From positions 17,015,651 through 17,079,650 of the forward strand of contig CM060118.1 of the NCBI GenBank assembly GCA_030522415.1: a stretch of DNA of 64,000 nt, in the 5' to 3' direction. Origin of the DNA: Channallabes apus. Taxonomy: Eukaryota; Chordata; Actinopteri; Siluriformes; Clariidae. The notes under the pieces are model-generated. The model saw nothing but the letters and a program-made list of their open reading frames with translations, was not told the origin of the DNA and did not search any database. The translations under genes and the position numbers were made by a program. Shown piece after piece: positions 1 to 11,111 of this stretch (positions within the stretch are counted from its first letter, which is position 1; each line of letters starts with the position of its first letter).

Positions 1-523
1 TCATATAAATTCCATTTTTCCGAACGACCAAAAATAACCGGCCTCCTGTTGAGTTGAGCCCAGGACATGCAGTGCGAAAGTTGTTTGGCTCAATGAGCTC
101 TAAATGTGTACTGAGTTTCGTGTGCCTATGTGAAAGTGTGTATGAGCTATGCAGCAAAATCTCTTGTGAGGGCCCCTGAGGGTCATGAGCTACGCCTGTG
201 GCCCAGATTCTCTCCCTCTCTGTGTCAGCCTGAACTTTGTATCTCTGTGTGCGCATGTGCGTCATTGGACACCGTGCCCCTTCACACACACTTATTTTTA
301 CTTTTTTTAAAGTTAAAGTGCTGGTTAATTTGTTTTATTTTTACTTCATATTTTGTGTTAATTATTTTTATGCATTTAATTTTTTGGCTGTGAAACAAAT
401 TATTTGAGTTTCCACTATTTCTTATGGTAAAATATGAGTCCACTTCCCGCTTCATGATAAGGGTGCCTGCTTAATTAGAACACAGCCTGTTTCTGTGAAT
501 GGAAAAATCACATTTTAAATTGC
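1..523. other. Unassigned sequence, no gene recognised
   Basis: The stretch is AT-rich, with a short mixed-composition segment around 130-290. The 87-codon open frame there shows no recognisable domain, so I do not call it a gene. No RNA gene or repeat boundary is visible. Confidence 0.5.
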
Positions 524-603
524 ATATACGGACAAAAGTATTTGGCCAAAACTGTTAATTACTGTATTCAGGTGTTTCAATCAGGCCCCTTATCCCCAGT
601 GAA
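524..603 (+). mobile_element. Tc1-like transposon remnant, left part
   Basis: The stretch opens with a terminal motif of the type (g)gacaaaagtattt, typical of one end of a common fish Tc1/mariner family, and runs straight into a segment that normally lies inside the transposase gene. The copy was therefore already internally deleted. It is cut at 603 by an inverted-repeat insertion, and the matching right part resumes at 2082. Confidence 0.6.
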
Positions 604-1168
604 CACTGTAAAAAATGAATCATGAGGCTTGTAATTTTCATTAAAAAAAATTTATGTAATAATTAAAAATAAGGTGCATATTTCATTAAAAAAATTATTT
701 TCTGTGTTTTTTACAATATATTGAGAACATTTCACTAATAAAATTAAGAAATAAATTTTACCTATTTTTTTAAGGAAATGAGTGCAATTTTTAGGCTTAA
801 TTTGAGGAACCATTTAGTAAAAAAATTTGAGGAAAAAAGGGTTCATATTTATTTTAAGAGAATTGGCTCAATTATCCGGGTTTTATTAAGTCACCTTCAT
901 TTGAATCTCAACAACATCAGACGCCATTTTGAAGGAACAGGTGAACAGTGTAAAATGTTAAGAAGTAAGTTAAGCCCCTTACTAATTTTTATACTTTATT
1001 TAGATTTCTTAAATAAGCTCCTTTATTGCATTAGTGTCAGCAATATAAATGAAATAAATTAAACATTGTGAACATTTCTGAAAACATCCTGTCCGCCATT
1101 AGCATACTTGAGTTTGTTGTTGTGTCTCCACAGTTCACTGAAACAAGTTTTGGGGAGTGCACCTACAG

Positions 1169-1336
1169 TATGCGGTTTGGCGCGGTGGCCGTAAGTACGG
1201 TTCATTATGATTCACTGCGAGTTTTTGGCGCTGTGAGTACGTTTCCATCTTTCCGCGCCGGTCCTCGCGAAAGCTTGCGGACCTTACAGAACTCCGTGAA
1301 GCGCCAGCTGACACCGCATCTGAGTCAAACCGCATA
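1169..1336. repeat. Small inverted-repeat element related to the 57.8 kb MITE
   Basis: The ends TATGCGGTTTG (1169-1179) and CAAACCGCATA (1326-1336) are inverted repeats. The interior matches, in reverse complement, the right half of the MITE at 57760-58256 (shared words such as gaggaccgg, gatggaaacg and cttacggcca). It is a decayed or shortened relative of that family. Confidence 0.5.
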
Positions 1337-1353
1337 GGGGAAATATGGTTTTA

Positions 1354-1407
1354 TTAAGTCGCTCTGCATAAGAGCGTCTGCCAAATGCCTAAATGTACAT
1401 GTAAATA
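1354..1407 (+). repeat. SINE 3' tail fragment
   Basis: This matches the 3' tail of the complete SINE at 49668-49860: taagtcgctctgcataagag, then a short atgtaaat-type tail. Only the tail region is present; the tRNA-related head is missing. Confidence 0.6.
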
Positions 1408-2081
1408 GGGTAATGTTACAAAGATATGAACCTAGAAATGGTTTACTGTACAAGTTCTCTCAGGTTTTAGTACAGAATGTGACTATACCCACAAGAAAAG
1501 ATGCTAGCATATAATGCTAAACAGTTGATTTCAATGTTGATTTCAATAGAAATTGTCAGTTACAAACTGTTTTACAAATTGTTTTACAGATCTTAAATCT
1601 GCTGTAAACGTTATATACACTATTTTACACAGTGTTTCATATTTTAATACCAGTGAAACATGAAATAAAAGCATGTTTAACACCAAAATGCATTGTGTAT
1701 TCATTTCATTCTAAAATGTTTTTTAAATTATTAAGTAATTTTCCTCAATACATATGAGTACCTTTTGTTTTATCTGCTTAAACTAAAAAAAGATTATTCC
1801 ACTAATAATGTTAAAATCATCATGTACTGTATCTGGCTAACTAATTTAGGATGTTTTACATGATTTATTTAAGTAAATTCTGCTAGGGGATAAAATCAAG
1901 CAGTAAATACTTAAAAAATAATATGTGTCTGGCTAAATAATTTAGTTTTTTTTTTTTTACAAGATTTATTCACGTAAATTCCACAAAAAAAATCAAGCCT
2001 TAAAAACTGCTTAAAAATAATACGTGCAATTTGGTTACCATATTTTTTTAAAGTAGATAGTACATAACATTTTTTACAGTG

Positions 2082-2186
2082 AATGGCACTGTATGCTTAA
2101 TGTTTCAGCATACCAATACATCTCGGACAATGTTATGCAGAGCCCTGAGCCCTGCATTCTTGTGGACAGCCTTCCAAGTTCAATTC
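2082..2186 (+). mobile_element. Tc1-like transposon remnant, right part
   Basis: This continues the remnant that ends at 603. It begins in the internal transposase-coding segment (cttaatgtttcagcatacca) and jumps again to a later segment (cttgtggacagccttccaag). It is a multiply deleted copy, with no open reading frame left. Confidence 0.55.
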
Positions 2187-2195
2187 TCATAATTG

Positions 2196-3170
2196 AATAG
2201 CTAAAAACCTATTTATTTAGGCAAGCATTTTTATAAATAGATTTGCCTTAGGCGAAGGAGCAGATGTAGAGTATTATGGTGAACTGATATGTTTAGATGC
2301 TGTCTTCCTCACTCTCATTTGATCACTCAGTTTTGTTGAGGTGAGGTGATTGTTTGCTTTACATCTCAGAGAGCCCTCATGTTTGTGTTAGCTTCTGGCT
2401 CTCCCCTTCAGTTATGCTGTCATAGTTAGTCCTGCCAGAGTCTCTGCTTGCACTTTACAGTAAATATACATTCACATTATACATTATGTGACTGTGACCA
2501 TACATAACTGCCATCTCTCCTCTTCTTCTCTTTCCTCTCTCCCCCTGTCTCCTCCTTTCACTCTTTCTCTCTCTCTGTCGAGCTACACATGTCATTCCTG
2601 AGCTGCCAGTGACCAAGACTCCCTCTGCCCTCCGGGCCTGTCTGACCCATCCTGGTGCCCCGCTTCTGGTTGGAGATCTCATCACATGGATGCCCTGTGT
2701 GTCTCTTTGGGATGCATCTGGTGTCTGGGGATGATTCTCTCTACCTAGGAAACAGTTCTGGCCTCGAGTGGTGTTTAGCAGATGTTTCTCTGAGGACTTG
2801 ACAATTCGATAGTTCAGGACTGGAACTTTCTACAAGTCTACCTGAGTCTCCAATAACTACCTGGACTCCATTTTAACATAAATTAGTATAGCTGAACTGC
2901 CTGCCACCGAACACACTGTATAAATGCAGATCATTTCCTGCTATCTGTTTCACCCAGATGAGGATGGGTTCCCTGTTGAGTCTGGTTCCTCTCAAGGTTT
3001 CTTCCTATTACCATCTCAGGGAGTTTTTCCTTGCCACTGTCGCCCGCGGCTTGCTCACCAGGGACTATCTGACCATTTTGATTCATACACATTCACATTC
3101 CATACAAACTTAAATAATGCTTTTGATTGTGTAAAGCTGTTTTGAGACAATGTCAATTGTTAAAATTATA
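2196..3170 (+). mobile_element. L2-type LINE, 3' UTR fragment
   Basis: The non-coding 3' part of an L2-like LINE. It matches in reverse orientation the 3' flank of the L2 copy at 34583-37190 (cattcctgagctgccagtga and nearby words) and ends with the family's 3' sequence (agctgttttgagacaatgtc). It is 5' truncated and abuts a second L2 fragment at about 3171. Confidence 0.7.
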
Positions 3171-4883
3171 TACAGTAGGTATTCAGGGACAGGCATTAAA
3201 ATGGTTTAGATCATACCTGTCTGATCGATACCATTTTGTAAATCTAAATGGAGAACCGTCTGGTGTAATGCCAGTGAAATATGGGGTCCCACAAGGGTCA
3301 GTTTTAGGACCTCTGCTGTTCTCAATATACATGCTTCCCTTGGGTAACATCATTAGAAGACATGGGATTAGTTTCCATTGTTATGCTGATGATACCCAAT
3401 TATATATCTCAACAAAACCAGACGAAATACCTAAGTTGTCTAGATTAGCTGAGTGTGTCCAGGACATAAAATATTGGATGACCAATAACTTTCTTTTATT
3501 AAATTCAGACAAGACAGATATATTACTTATTGGCCCAAAAACCAGCACACAACAGCTTTCACAATTCAGCCTGCGCTTAGAAGGATGTACTGTTACTACC
3601 AGCTCAGCAGTAAAAGACCTGGGGCGTAATATTAGACAGTAACTTGTCTTTTGAAAATCACATTTCAAATATCACAAAAACAGCCTTTTTCCATCTTAGA
3701 AATATTGCCAAACTTAGGAACATCTTATCCGTATCTGATGCAGAAAAGCTAGTTCATGCATTCATGACCTCCAGACTGGACTATTGTAATGCATTGCTAG
3801 GTGGTTGTCCTGCATCCTCAATAAACAAGCTTCAGTTAGTCCAAAATGCAGCCGCCAGGGTTCTCACTAGATCCAGAAAATATGATCAGATAACCCCAAT
3901 ATTATCATCCCTGCACTGGCTACCTGTTCAGTTTAGAATAAATTACAAAATAGTATTACTTACATACAGTATAAGGCCTTAAATGGTTTTCTGATACACT
4001 ACAATCCACCACGCGCCTTAAGATCACAAAGCTCCGGACTTCTGGTAGTTGCCAGAATTTCAAAATCTACAAAAGGGATTAGGGCATTTTCATATTTAGC
4101 TCCAAAGCTTTGGAATAGCCTTCCAGACAGTGTTTGGGGCGCAGACACGGTTTTCCAGTTCAAAAGTAGACTCAAGACGCATCTTTTTAATCTGGCATAC
4201 ACATAACTCATCCCATGACCTCATACTCCAGTACACCTATCCCGAATGGCAACTACGCTAATTCTCCCCATCAGTTCTGTATTTCTCTACCCATCCCGAG
4301 GCATCGGGAGATTGTGCCAGCTTCAGTAGACAAAGGCCGACCCTGCGAGGTTCCTGAGGCATCCAGAGAAGGACCAGCTCCAGCTGGATTCAGCTTTATG
4401 ATGGTTGGAGCTACACATGCTGCTCCTGTGCTTCCAGTGATCCAGACCTCATCTGCCCTCTGCACCTACTGACTCGTCCCTATGCTGAACTGGTCTTCAT
4501 GTCAATTTAATTTCTGTCATATTGAATTTTCACCTGCACAACACACAAGATGTTATATCCTTTCTATCTGTTATCACCCAAATGAAATGGGTTCCCTGTT
4601 GAGTCTGGTTCCTCTCAAGGTTTCTTCCTAATGCCATCTCAGGGAGTTTTTCCTTGCCACCGTCGCCGTCACTCTTGACTTGCTCATCAGAGACATTTCA
4701 TTCATTCGTCTCATTATTATCTAGACACATTTTTCTTACACATACACACTTCCAATTATTTTCTTTTCTAAAATTTTTTCATTTTTTGTAAATTTTCTTT
4801 CATTTTTGTGAAGCTGCTTTGAGACAATGACCATTGTTAAAAGCGCTATATAAATAAAATTGAATTGAATTGAAATTGAATTG
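3171..4883 (+). mobile_element. L2-type LINE, 5'-truncated, with RT remnant
   Basis: Reverse-transcriptase coding sequence appears in two frames. The first (to 3642) contains the palm motif [12 protein letters not shown] and the preceding [10 protein letters not shown] segment. After a frameshift near 3630 the second (3644-3982) carries the C-terminal DYCNALLGG...LQLVQNAAARVLTR segment typical of the L2 clade. A 3' UTR follows, ending in agcgctatataaataaaatt and a short TTGAA-type repeat. The 5' half of ORF2, with the endonuclease, is absent, as expected for incomplete reverse transcription. It is not functional. Confidence 0.85.
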
Positions 4884-5045
4884 ATCTTGCTAAACATAGC
4901 GTAACAGGTACAAGTAAAAGTTGATAGATAAGCAATGTTGGGTTAAAAATAAAAGCAAAATGCTTTGTATCATTGCTTTATTTTGTTTTTGCCATTTAGA
5001 CCACAGAACCCTCTTCTTGTATTTTATGGGTTTTTTTTATGTGCA

Positions 5046-5971
5046 TGTTACGTGCAGAAGTAATGCACGTATGTGTGTGTGGGTAGCGCGGGTAAGTGCG
5101 CATGCGCGACGGCGGCGCATGCGCGATCTCTCCCCCCTTTCTCTCTCCCGCTCTCCTTTTCGCAGGAAGCCCCGCCCCGATGGAACGTGCCGTGACGTGC
5201 GCCGTGATTGGCTGACGGTGGATCTGCGTGGCTTCTTAAGCCGGCGAGTGGAAGCAGGAAGTGCGCGACTTATACCTTGTGTGTGACTTCCGTGCTCCGT
5301 TGTTGATTGGTTAATTGGTGAATTGTTGGATTGTGATTGTGTGGTTGTTGGATTGTGTGATTGAGTGATTGATGTATGTTGAAGTGTTGGTGTGTGACTG
5401 AGTATTTGTTTGTTATTTTGTATTTGTTTTGAGCGTGTGTGTGTTTTTGGTTTGTTTGGTTGGAGAGAGAGCCTGTGTGTCGCGCCTTGCCTCTCTCCTT
5501 CCCTTTTGTTGTTTTTGGGTTTTCTTTTGTTTATTTGTGTTAGCGTGGATGGAAGTGTTCCTCCCGCTTTTGTATATAGTTTTCTTTACTGTAAATATTG
5601 TGTATATATATTTTGTTCTTTTCTTGTTTGTACATAGTTGCAAGGAAGCAGTAGGGGTTGGGTGCCATTTTTGTTGTCCCCTGTTTTCTCCTGTTTTTTT
5701 TGTAAGTAGTTAGGAAGCTAGTTTAGTTTTTGTATTTTGATTTCAGTTTTTCTTTTTGGTAGTTTAGCTAGCTTGAGGGAGGAGTTAGAGGGGGGGGTTT
5801 TGTTTATTGTTTTGGCCTTGGCCCAATCCTGAAGCCCAGAGCTTCCTGTATGTGTATGTGTGTGTTAAAATAAAAACCATGCACAAAATTTTGGTTGCAA
5901 GAATATTTATTTATCCTAAATTTATTATTTTCTTTGTTGCGTCCCTTGACCCTAGACCGGGGGTCGTAACA
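5046..5971 (+). mobile_element. Gypsy-type 5' LTR
   Basis: The segment is bounded by TGTTACG (5046-5052) and CGTAACA (5965-5971), perfect 7-bp inverted repeats of LTR type. It contains GC-rich promoter-like sequence near 5100-5280, an aataaa-type signal near 5868 and is followed two bases later by a primer-binding-like sequence. The 3' LTR is not in the window next to it, so the element is truncated downstream. Confidence 0.7.
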
Positions 5972-5973
5972 AG

Positions 5974-5984
5974 TGGGGGCTCGT
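5974..5984 (+). promoter_or_regulatory. Primer-binding-site-like sequence (tRNA-Pro type)
   Basis: TGGGGGCTCGT lies two bases downstream of the LTR end. It matches the first 11 bases of the proline-tRNA primer site used by many retroelements; the remaining bases diverge. Confidence 0.45.
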
Positions 5985-6127
5985 TCGTTGCCAGTCACTG
6001 GTTAAAAAGTGGGAACTCGTCCATTGCCAGTTACTGGCTAACAAGTGGTGGCTTGTCTATTGTGGAAGATATTCGCCCTTTTTGTTTGTTTGGCTGTCTT
6101 CTTAGGTTGGACAGTAGTGACAGAACA

Positions 6128-6394
6128 ATGGCGTTTGACTTAATTGCCTTTACACTGGCTCCTAGCCGAGAGCAGTTTGACCAGTGTCGTAAGGACGATT
6201 TGTTCAGCATTGCTGACTTTTTTGAAGTTGAGGTACCAAGAAGAGGTCTTAAAAGAGAAGTTAAAAAAATGTTGCTTGACAAATTAATTGAACAGCAGAT
6301 TTTGCCTGGAGAGCCTGGAGAGTGTGCTGAGGACAAGGACGCTTCAACGCCGACGGAGGTCGACGGTAGGCCGGTAGTGCTGTTCTGTGAATAA
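6128..6394 (+). pseudogene. Gypsy gag N-terminus, truncated
   Basis: The frame starts at the ATG about 155 bp downstream of the 5' LTR and encodes about 88 residues (MAFDLIAFTLAPSREQFDQC at the start). The middle (KDDLFSIADFFEVEVP) is a charged, helix-rich segment like the N-terminus of vertebrate Gypsy Gag proteins. A normal Gag is several hundred residues; here the frame stops soon after the acidic segment, where element sequence ends abruptly, so it is a truncated fragment. The same frame is open upstream into the leader, but the ATG at 6128 fits the family start best. Confidence 0.6.
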
Positions 6395-6985
6395 CTTCTC
6401 CCTCCTTGTCATGATAGTAATGGAGGTAAACAAATGCAATTGCAGATCAGTGTTGGTTTATTTAATAATAACATATAATCCAACACATGAGACTGTATCA
6501 ATGTCAAAAACATGCAAGAGTCAAAATCAAAGGATCATAGGCAAAACAAAGGCTTGTAGATGATGATAGAGATGATACACAGTGAAAACCAGAAGCATAA
6601 ATACTAAGCATAATTATGACAAAAAGACATCTGTGGAACAGTTATTGAAGCATGAGTGTGCAAATTTCCCTTTGGGATTAATAAAGTTCTTTGAATCTTG
6701 AATCTTGAATCAAACATGGGCACACAGCACTCTCTATGGGACAACCATGTTACACCAACAGCACCTTTTTATACATTTTGTGGTGCTGGTACTTTTTTAT
6801 GTACAGTACCTAAACAACGTATTTTATGTTACAAATGAACTAAAGACTTATATTTAGTATCTGTAAGAGAGCCTTAGCAGAAAAGCTTTTCAGATACTAT
6901 TTTCAGATACTTCAATGGACCCTTAGATTGCGAGTAACCCAGATCACAAACATTTCGCGACATGAGCAAAAATTTTAAATACATG
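6395..6985. other. Unassigned, with a short LINE-like tail
   Basis: Mostly unassigned AT-rich sequence. Around 6658-6712 there is a LINE-like 3' tail: ccctttgggattaataaagt followed by a (cttgaat)n-type repeat. No gene is seen. Confidence 0.4.
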
Positions 6986-7390
6986 TTGACTTGAAAAACG
7001 AGCAAGTCTTGGTTAACGAGTACCGAGTATCATGTATCACACATGCGCTTCTTGTTTTGATGCCGAGCATCACGTGATCACAACTGAGCCAATGGATTTT
7101 CTCTCTCTTGCGCTGCAGAATTGTGGGTAATCGTTTCCTCTGCTGGGTCTTAGTGCATCTCACTTACTGGTATAATCAGCATCTGTGCATATGTGTTTTC
7201 AAGTCAAATAAATTTTGACTTGAAAAATGAGCAAGTCTTGGTTTATAATATATAATGTATCACGCATGTGGTTCTTGTTTTGACGGCGAGCATCACATGA
7301 TCACAACTGAGCCAGTGGTTTTTCTCTCGCGTGCACTGCGAAATTGTGGGTAATGGTCTTCCCTGCTGGGTCTTAGTGTGCATCTCTCAC
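6986..7390. repeat. Tandem dimer of a 229-bp unit
   Basis: Two diverged copies begin ttgacttgaaaaa at 6986 and 7215, an offset of 229 bp. Both contain gagcaagtcttggtt, a gcgagcatcacgtgatcaca-type block and ttgtgggtaatggt. The second copy is slightly shorter. No coding content is visible. Confidence 0.7.
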
Positions 7391-7419
7391 TTTACTTTAC
7401 CTTTATTTTTACTTATATA

Positions 7420-7448
7420 TATATGTATATATATATATATATATACAT
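7420..7448. repeat. AT microsatellite (left arm)
   Basis: A run of TA dinucleotides stands immediately left of the TIR element. A matching AT run at 9075-9130 suggests the element inserted into one AT microsatellite. Confidence 0.7.
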
Positions 7449-7766
7449 CAGTGGCGACTGCTCTAAGACTACAAGGGAAGCTCAGCTCCCCCTACTATGT
7501 CAGAAAATAAATGCTCATATACAGTATGCACTGCCATATTTATATTGGTTTTAAGTGTGCTAGAACACGTTCAACTTCATGACTAGCTCGTTCAGAATCA
7601 GGTATTTATTGTAGATTGAACAGGACGCTGGGCTGCTGCATGATGATTGGAGGAGCTGTTTAAACGGCGGAACCCCTTTTTGATTGACAGCATGTCTTAA
7701 GTATACATCAGCTCTACAGACAGTGCGTCGCTAGGCCATTTTTAGGGGGGTTTTTCCGATAAATTG

Positions 7767-8153
7767 TGTTACGACCCGCTCGTTTGAGGTCACAACATAA
7801 AATGAGGGATCAAAGCAAAATATATAATCAATAAAGATTATTTATTTATTTGTACGAGTTCAACAGCAAAAATAATAAACATAAAGTCTAGGGATAAATA
7901 AGCAGCAATCACAACCAAACTTAATCTACATGTTATGAAAATGCACAAGAGAAACAAGTTTAAAGAGTCAGCAGAAGGTTACATATTACACACAACAGAA
8001 CCACTCCTGAGACTCCCTCCCCACAGAGTCGAACCCCAATTAACACCCAGAGTCTTATATAGGCTACCAATTAGCAATTAATTATAGAATAGGCCAATCA
8101 GGATCAGCCACACTCTCGCCAGTAGGGTCTGGAGAAACCTCAGGGTCGTCACA
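7767..8153 (-). mobile_element. Solo LTR (Gypsy-like), 387 bp
   Basis: On the minus strand the LTR runs from TGTGACGACCC to GGGTCGTAACA, nearly perfect inverted termini. ATTG at 7763-7766 and 8154-8157 is a 4-bp target duplication. A TATATAAG promoter motif lies inside on the minus strand (about 8050-8062) and aataaa-type signals lie nearer its 3' end. No internal retroelement sequence remains, so it most likely arose by recombination between two LTRs. Confidence 0.8.
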
Positions 8154-8368
8154 ATTGTTATTTCTGCGTCAGTCCAGTCCTTTCTCATAAATACATTTTA
8201 CAAAATGTCATGAGGGATTAATTAGTTAAATCTTCGCTGTGTTCACCCTCATCACGCCAGCTGTTTTCTCTAGTGAACATGAAGCCCTTAATACAGACTC
8301 TACGAACCTACTGTATAGTCTACTTTATAAAATAATCATGCCGCTGCTGTTTTAATATTTATATTTAA

Positions 8369-8478
8369 CTGTAGATGGAAGGTTTTTCAAGTCACATGAA
8401 AAAAAAGATGTTCTATTCTTCAGGCCTGCTGCTCATTTGGAGACTCCCATCTGACTTGAAAAACCTTCCATCTACAGT
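8369..8478. repeat. Inverted repeat, about 27-bp arms
   Basis: The arms are at about 8369-8396 and 8452-8478, perfectly complementary over about 27 bases (core gatggaaggtttttcaagtc), with a spacer of about 55 bp. It lies inside the TIR element and could fold as a cruciform or RNA hairpin. Confidence 0.8.
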
Positions 8479-8909
8479 TCTCTGTTCAGTTCTACAGTTC
8501 AGTTCTCTGAAAGGGCAGCCTCTCAGGCACATTAACACTGTGTTCCCAACATTGATTGAAGTCATTGCATCAGAAACTATTTTTCAAATTTTTTATGTCT
8601 GCCTGTTTCCAACAAAAAGCAGTAGTACTGTCAAAGAATGAACAGATAAATGTTTGACACTATTGGCACTCACACAGTTTATTCCATTGTCCAGCCTCAT
8701 AGGTGTGTTGTTTATATTGCTAATCAATGTAAGTTTAAAGTTATATGCTGTTTTCTGGTTATATTTTTTTTATTGTACCTGTACATAGAAAAAGTTTTAT
8801 ACGGTAAACAGCATGTGTGATCATGAAGACTCATTTGAGTACTGATTCTGTGTTAAACATCTATGGGGCTGAGCCCCCCTTACCAGAAAATCCTAGAAAC
8901 GACCCTCAA

Positions 8910-8970
8910 TCCGCATGGGACTGAACTCCAATCTCTGTAGCCTCAGAATCTGAGTTCAGTCCCATGCGGA
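8910..8970. repeat. Inverted repeat, 19-bp perfect arms
   Basis: TCCGCATGGGACTGAACTC (8910-8928) is exactly reverse-complemented at 8952-8970, with a 23-base spacer. It lies near the right end of the TIR element. Confidence 0.85.
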
Positions 8971-9070
8971 TTTTCAGGTGATTTTTTATGATGAAAAATG
9001 TAATTATAATAAAAAAAATTATGATGAAGGCCTAATATAAGCTTCCCCTGTTTCAAAAGCTAGCAGCCGC

Positions 9071-9074
<4 letters not shown>

Positions 9075-9147
<73 letters not shown>

Positions 9148-9156
9148 TTTTTTTTA
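9075..9156. repeat. AT microsatellite and poly-T run
   Basis: About 55 bases of TA repeat followed by about 26 T residues. It continues the AT repeat seen left of the TIR element. Confidence 0.8.
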
Positions 9157-9174
9157 ATCCTTATTGAAATCTGT

Positions 9175-9660
9175 GAAAATATTTAGGACTCATTTTCTGC
9201 TACAGTGTGCTGCCACTTTGCTTTTTACTTGGGATTCCCGCCCATTTGTGGTGTTTGATTCTATTTTTGTACTGTCTCTTTGTAATCAAAAGACAGTTTT
9301 TTTTCTGACCCACACAATTATGGAATTTATATACTATCTGGAATGTGAGCAGGCTAATGTTTAGCAATGAATTATGCTAGCATTTCATTTATTTTAGTTT
9401 GGTCTGTCCTGGACAGGAAGGCCGTTGTTACAAACCTGCATTTGTATTGAACAATACTTGGCTGTGTTTTATCCAGTAACATTCTTAAAATATAAGGAAG
9501 TTACAAAGCACACTGGTAGAGATGGAGGAAAACAACAAAATAGAAAGACCTTTAATATTATATTTTCAGCATTTTTTCTAAAATATTTTACCTACCTTCC
9601 TCAGGGGTTACTTATCATTGTTAATGGAAAACTTCAAGATAATCCCTTATGGTAAATATG
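9175..9660 (+). pseudogene. Decayed paralogue of the 7TM receptor at 15145-16008
   Basis: The stretch is recognisably homologous to the receptor gene 6 kb downstream. It keeps the TM1 segment (GIPAHLW), the TM3 segment (CICIEQY) and the following FLKYK, then part of the TM6 segment. Several frameshifts and stops separate these blocks, and the TM2-TM3, TM4 and TM5 segments are largely lost. It is a tandem duplicate that has degenerated; a poly-T tract lies directly upstream. Confidence 0.75.
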
Positions 9661-10139
9661 TTCAATTATTCATTTTATGATGTCTTTAAATATTATTTTA
9701 ATCATGGCAATATACAAGGAAAGTCATCAGAAATGTCTAAATTGTCAATAGGAAATTAAAAAGGAATACCAAGATTAGACCTGTGTGATTCACTTAAATG
9801 TGAGATTTGAATGTTCTATGAAAATAAGTAGGTTTGAGGGTGATCATATTGGTTTTAAATGATTGATGAGAGAATTTGTATATATGCATTTGGCAGGGGG
9901 GAAATTGAGCAGTACCAGTTGTTGTTGGTGTTTTCTTTTATTATTGCTTAGGTGTTATATTCACTTCATGTCTTCTTTAACAGTTTATCAATACAGTGAC
10001 TCTGTTGGCCCAAATGTAACCTACAGTACAGCATTGTATTTACAATTTTGAGTGACCTAGATTATATGTGGTTGTACAGTGGTTTTAGAGCAGCCTGTTA
10101 TACCCTAATAAATGTTTAATGTAATACTTGAAAGCATGT
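9661..10139. other. Unassigned AT-rich sequence
   Basis: No gene, RNA or clear repeat boundary is visible. Confidence 0.4.
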
Positions 10140-10721
10140 ATGTTCCAAAAAAGTGACTCAGAAGAACGAGTAGTCTCAGAGAGTCATTCGTTCGTTTTCT
10201 ACTGGGCATGCATGTGCAAAGCATCGCAAAACCTCCGTAGGTTATGTACAGTACAGGAAACATAAATGAGTAGTTATCTCAGAATCGTTCGTTCTTTAGT
10301 CACGTGACTCCCATAGACACTATGCAGTGCAGTATACAGGAAAAAGAATTGAACGCTTCTTCACAATGAATCTTCGAGACCGAGTTGTTCATTCTTTTGT
10401 CATGTAACTCCCATAGACGCTATACAGGTCAAGAGATTCAAAAAATTAATGACTCAGACTGAAAGATATGAGAGGTGAGCTGCTCATTCAGTTTATTATA
10501 ATATGTCCTTCGCTGCATTGTAATATTTACATTACTGAACCTATAGCCAAAATTTGTGTATGTAGACGTGTTGGGTGTCTGTTTATTGAAAATGTATCAT
10601 TTTATTTTTAAGAACGAAATGAACGAAATGACTCAAAAAGATTAATTAAATTTGATGAACAAGATTCAAAGAACCAAGTCACTAAAATGATTCAACCTTC
10701 CCATCACTTCTGTCTACTGAG
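10140..10721. repeat. Repetitive segment with direct sub-repeats
   Basis: The segment contains several diverged versions of a gaacg/gtgactc/cccatagac motif (for example near 10312 and 10404), typical of an interspersed fish repeat. The part 10404-10551 is present again at 11112-11259. Confidence 0.5.
10404..10551 (+). repeat. 148-bp direct repeat, copy 1
   Basis: Nearly identical to 11112-11259 (offset 708 bp). The two copies flank a Tc1-type MITE fragment. Confidence 0.85.
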
Positions 10722-11111
10722 GCTATTTTCTAAATTCTACAACTATACTGGGGATTTCAAAACTATAAAATTAACACATATGGAATTGGGTAATTACGTA
10801 ACAACAAAAACAACAGTTAGTTGTTATTTTAATACACAGAGGTCAGCCTTTCTGTAATAGTTCTTACAAGAACAGTATTGTCAAGTGCATTTGCAAAATC
10901 CATCAAGCACCATAATGAAACTGGCTCTCTTTTAGAGTTGAATCAGCCTGAAAAATTACCAATTAACAGCACCTAAGATTAGAGGCGTTATGAAGTCTTT
11001 ACAGAGCATAAGTACAGTAGCAGACATCTCAATATCAACTGTTCAAAGGAAATTAATGCATTTTTTTGGACACCGTCAGCAATTCTTTTACAGTGTAGAA
11101 AGAAATAAACT
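10722..11111 (+). mobile_element. Tc1-type MITE fragment
   Basis: This matches the MITE at 14618-15082 over most of its length (ttctacaactatactgggga, ggtcagcctttctgtaatag, tctttacagagcataagta). It lacks the terminal inverted repeats visible in that copy. Confidence 0.7.

Larger units (their letters stand above)
604..2081. mobile_element. TIR insertion (about 1.48 kb) splitting a Tc1-like remnant
   Basis: The left end CACTGTAAAAAATG (604-617) and right end CATTTTTTACAGTG (2068-2081) are exact inverted repeats of 14 bp. Removing the segment with one copy of the flanking AA rejoins the Tc1-like sequence smoothly. No transposase is visible inside, so it is probably non-autonomous. The interior holds other repeats, including a small inverted-repeat segment at 1169-1336 and a SINE tail at 1354-1407. 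The open frame at 778-1062 has no recognisable domain. The superfamily is uncertain: the ends resemble hAT-like CACTG termini, but no clear 8-bp duplication is seen. Confidence 0.55.
7449..9074. mobile_element. TIR DNA transposon, non-autonomous, carrying a solo LTR
   Basis: The left end cAGTGGCGACTGCT and right end AGCAGCCGCCACT (9062-9074) are imperfect inverted repeats of hAT-like CAGTGG type. The interior has no transposase frame. It contains a nested solo LTR (7767-8153) and two strong inverted repeats (8369-8478 and 8910-8970). Both flanks are AT microsatellite, so a target duplication cannot be told apart from the repeat. Confidence 0.6.

Noticed and set aside
5410..5713. Several open frames of 75-94 codons in both strands
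   Set aside because: They lie in T/G-rich LTR sequence, are hydrophobic by composition and overlap each other.
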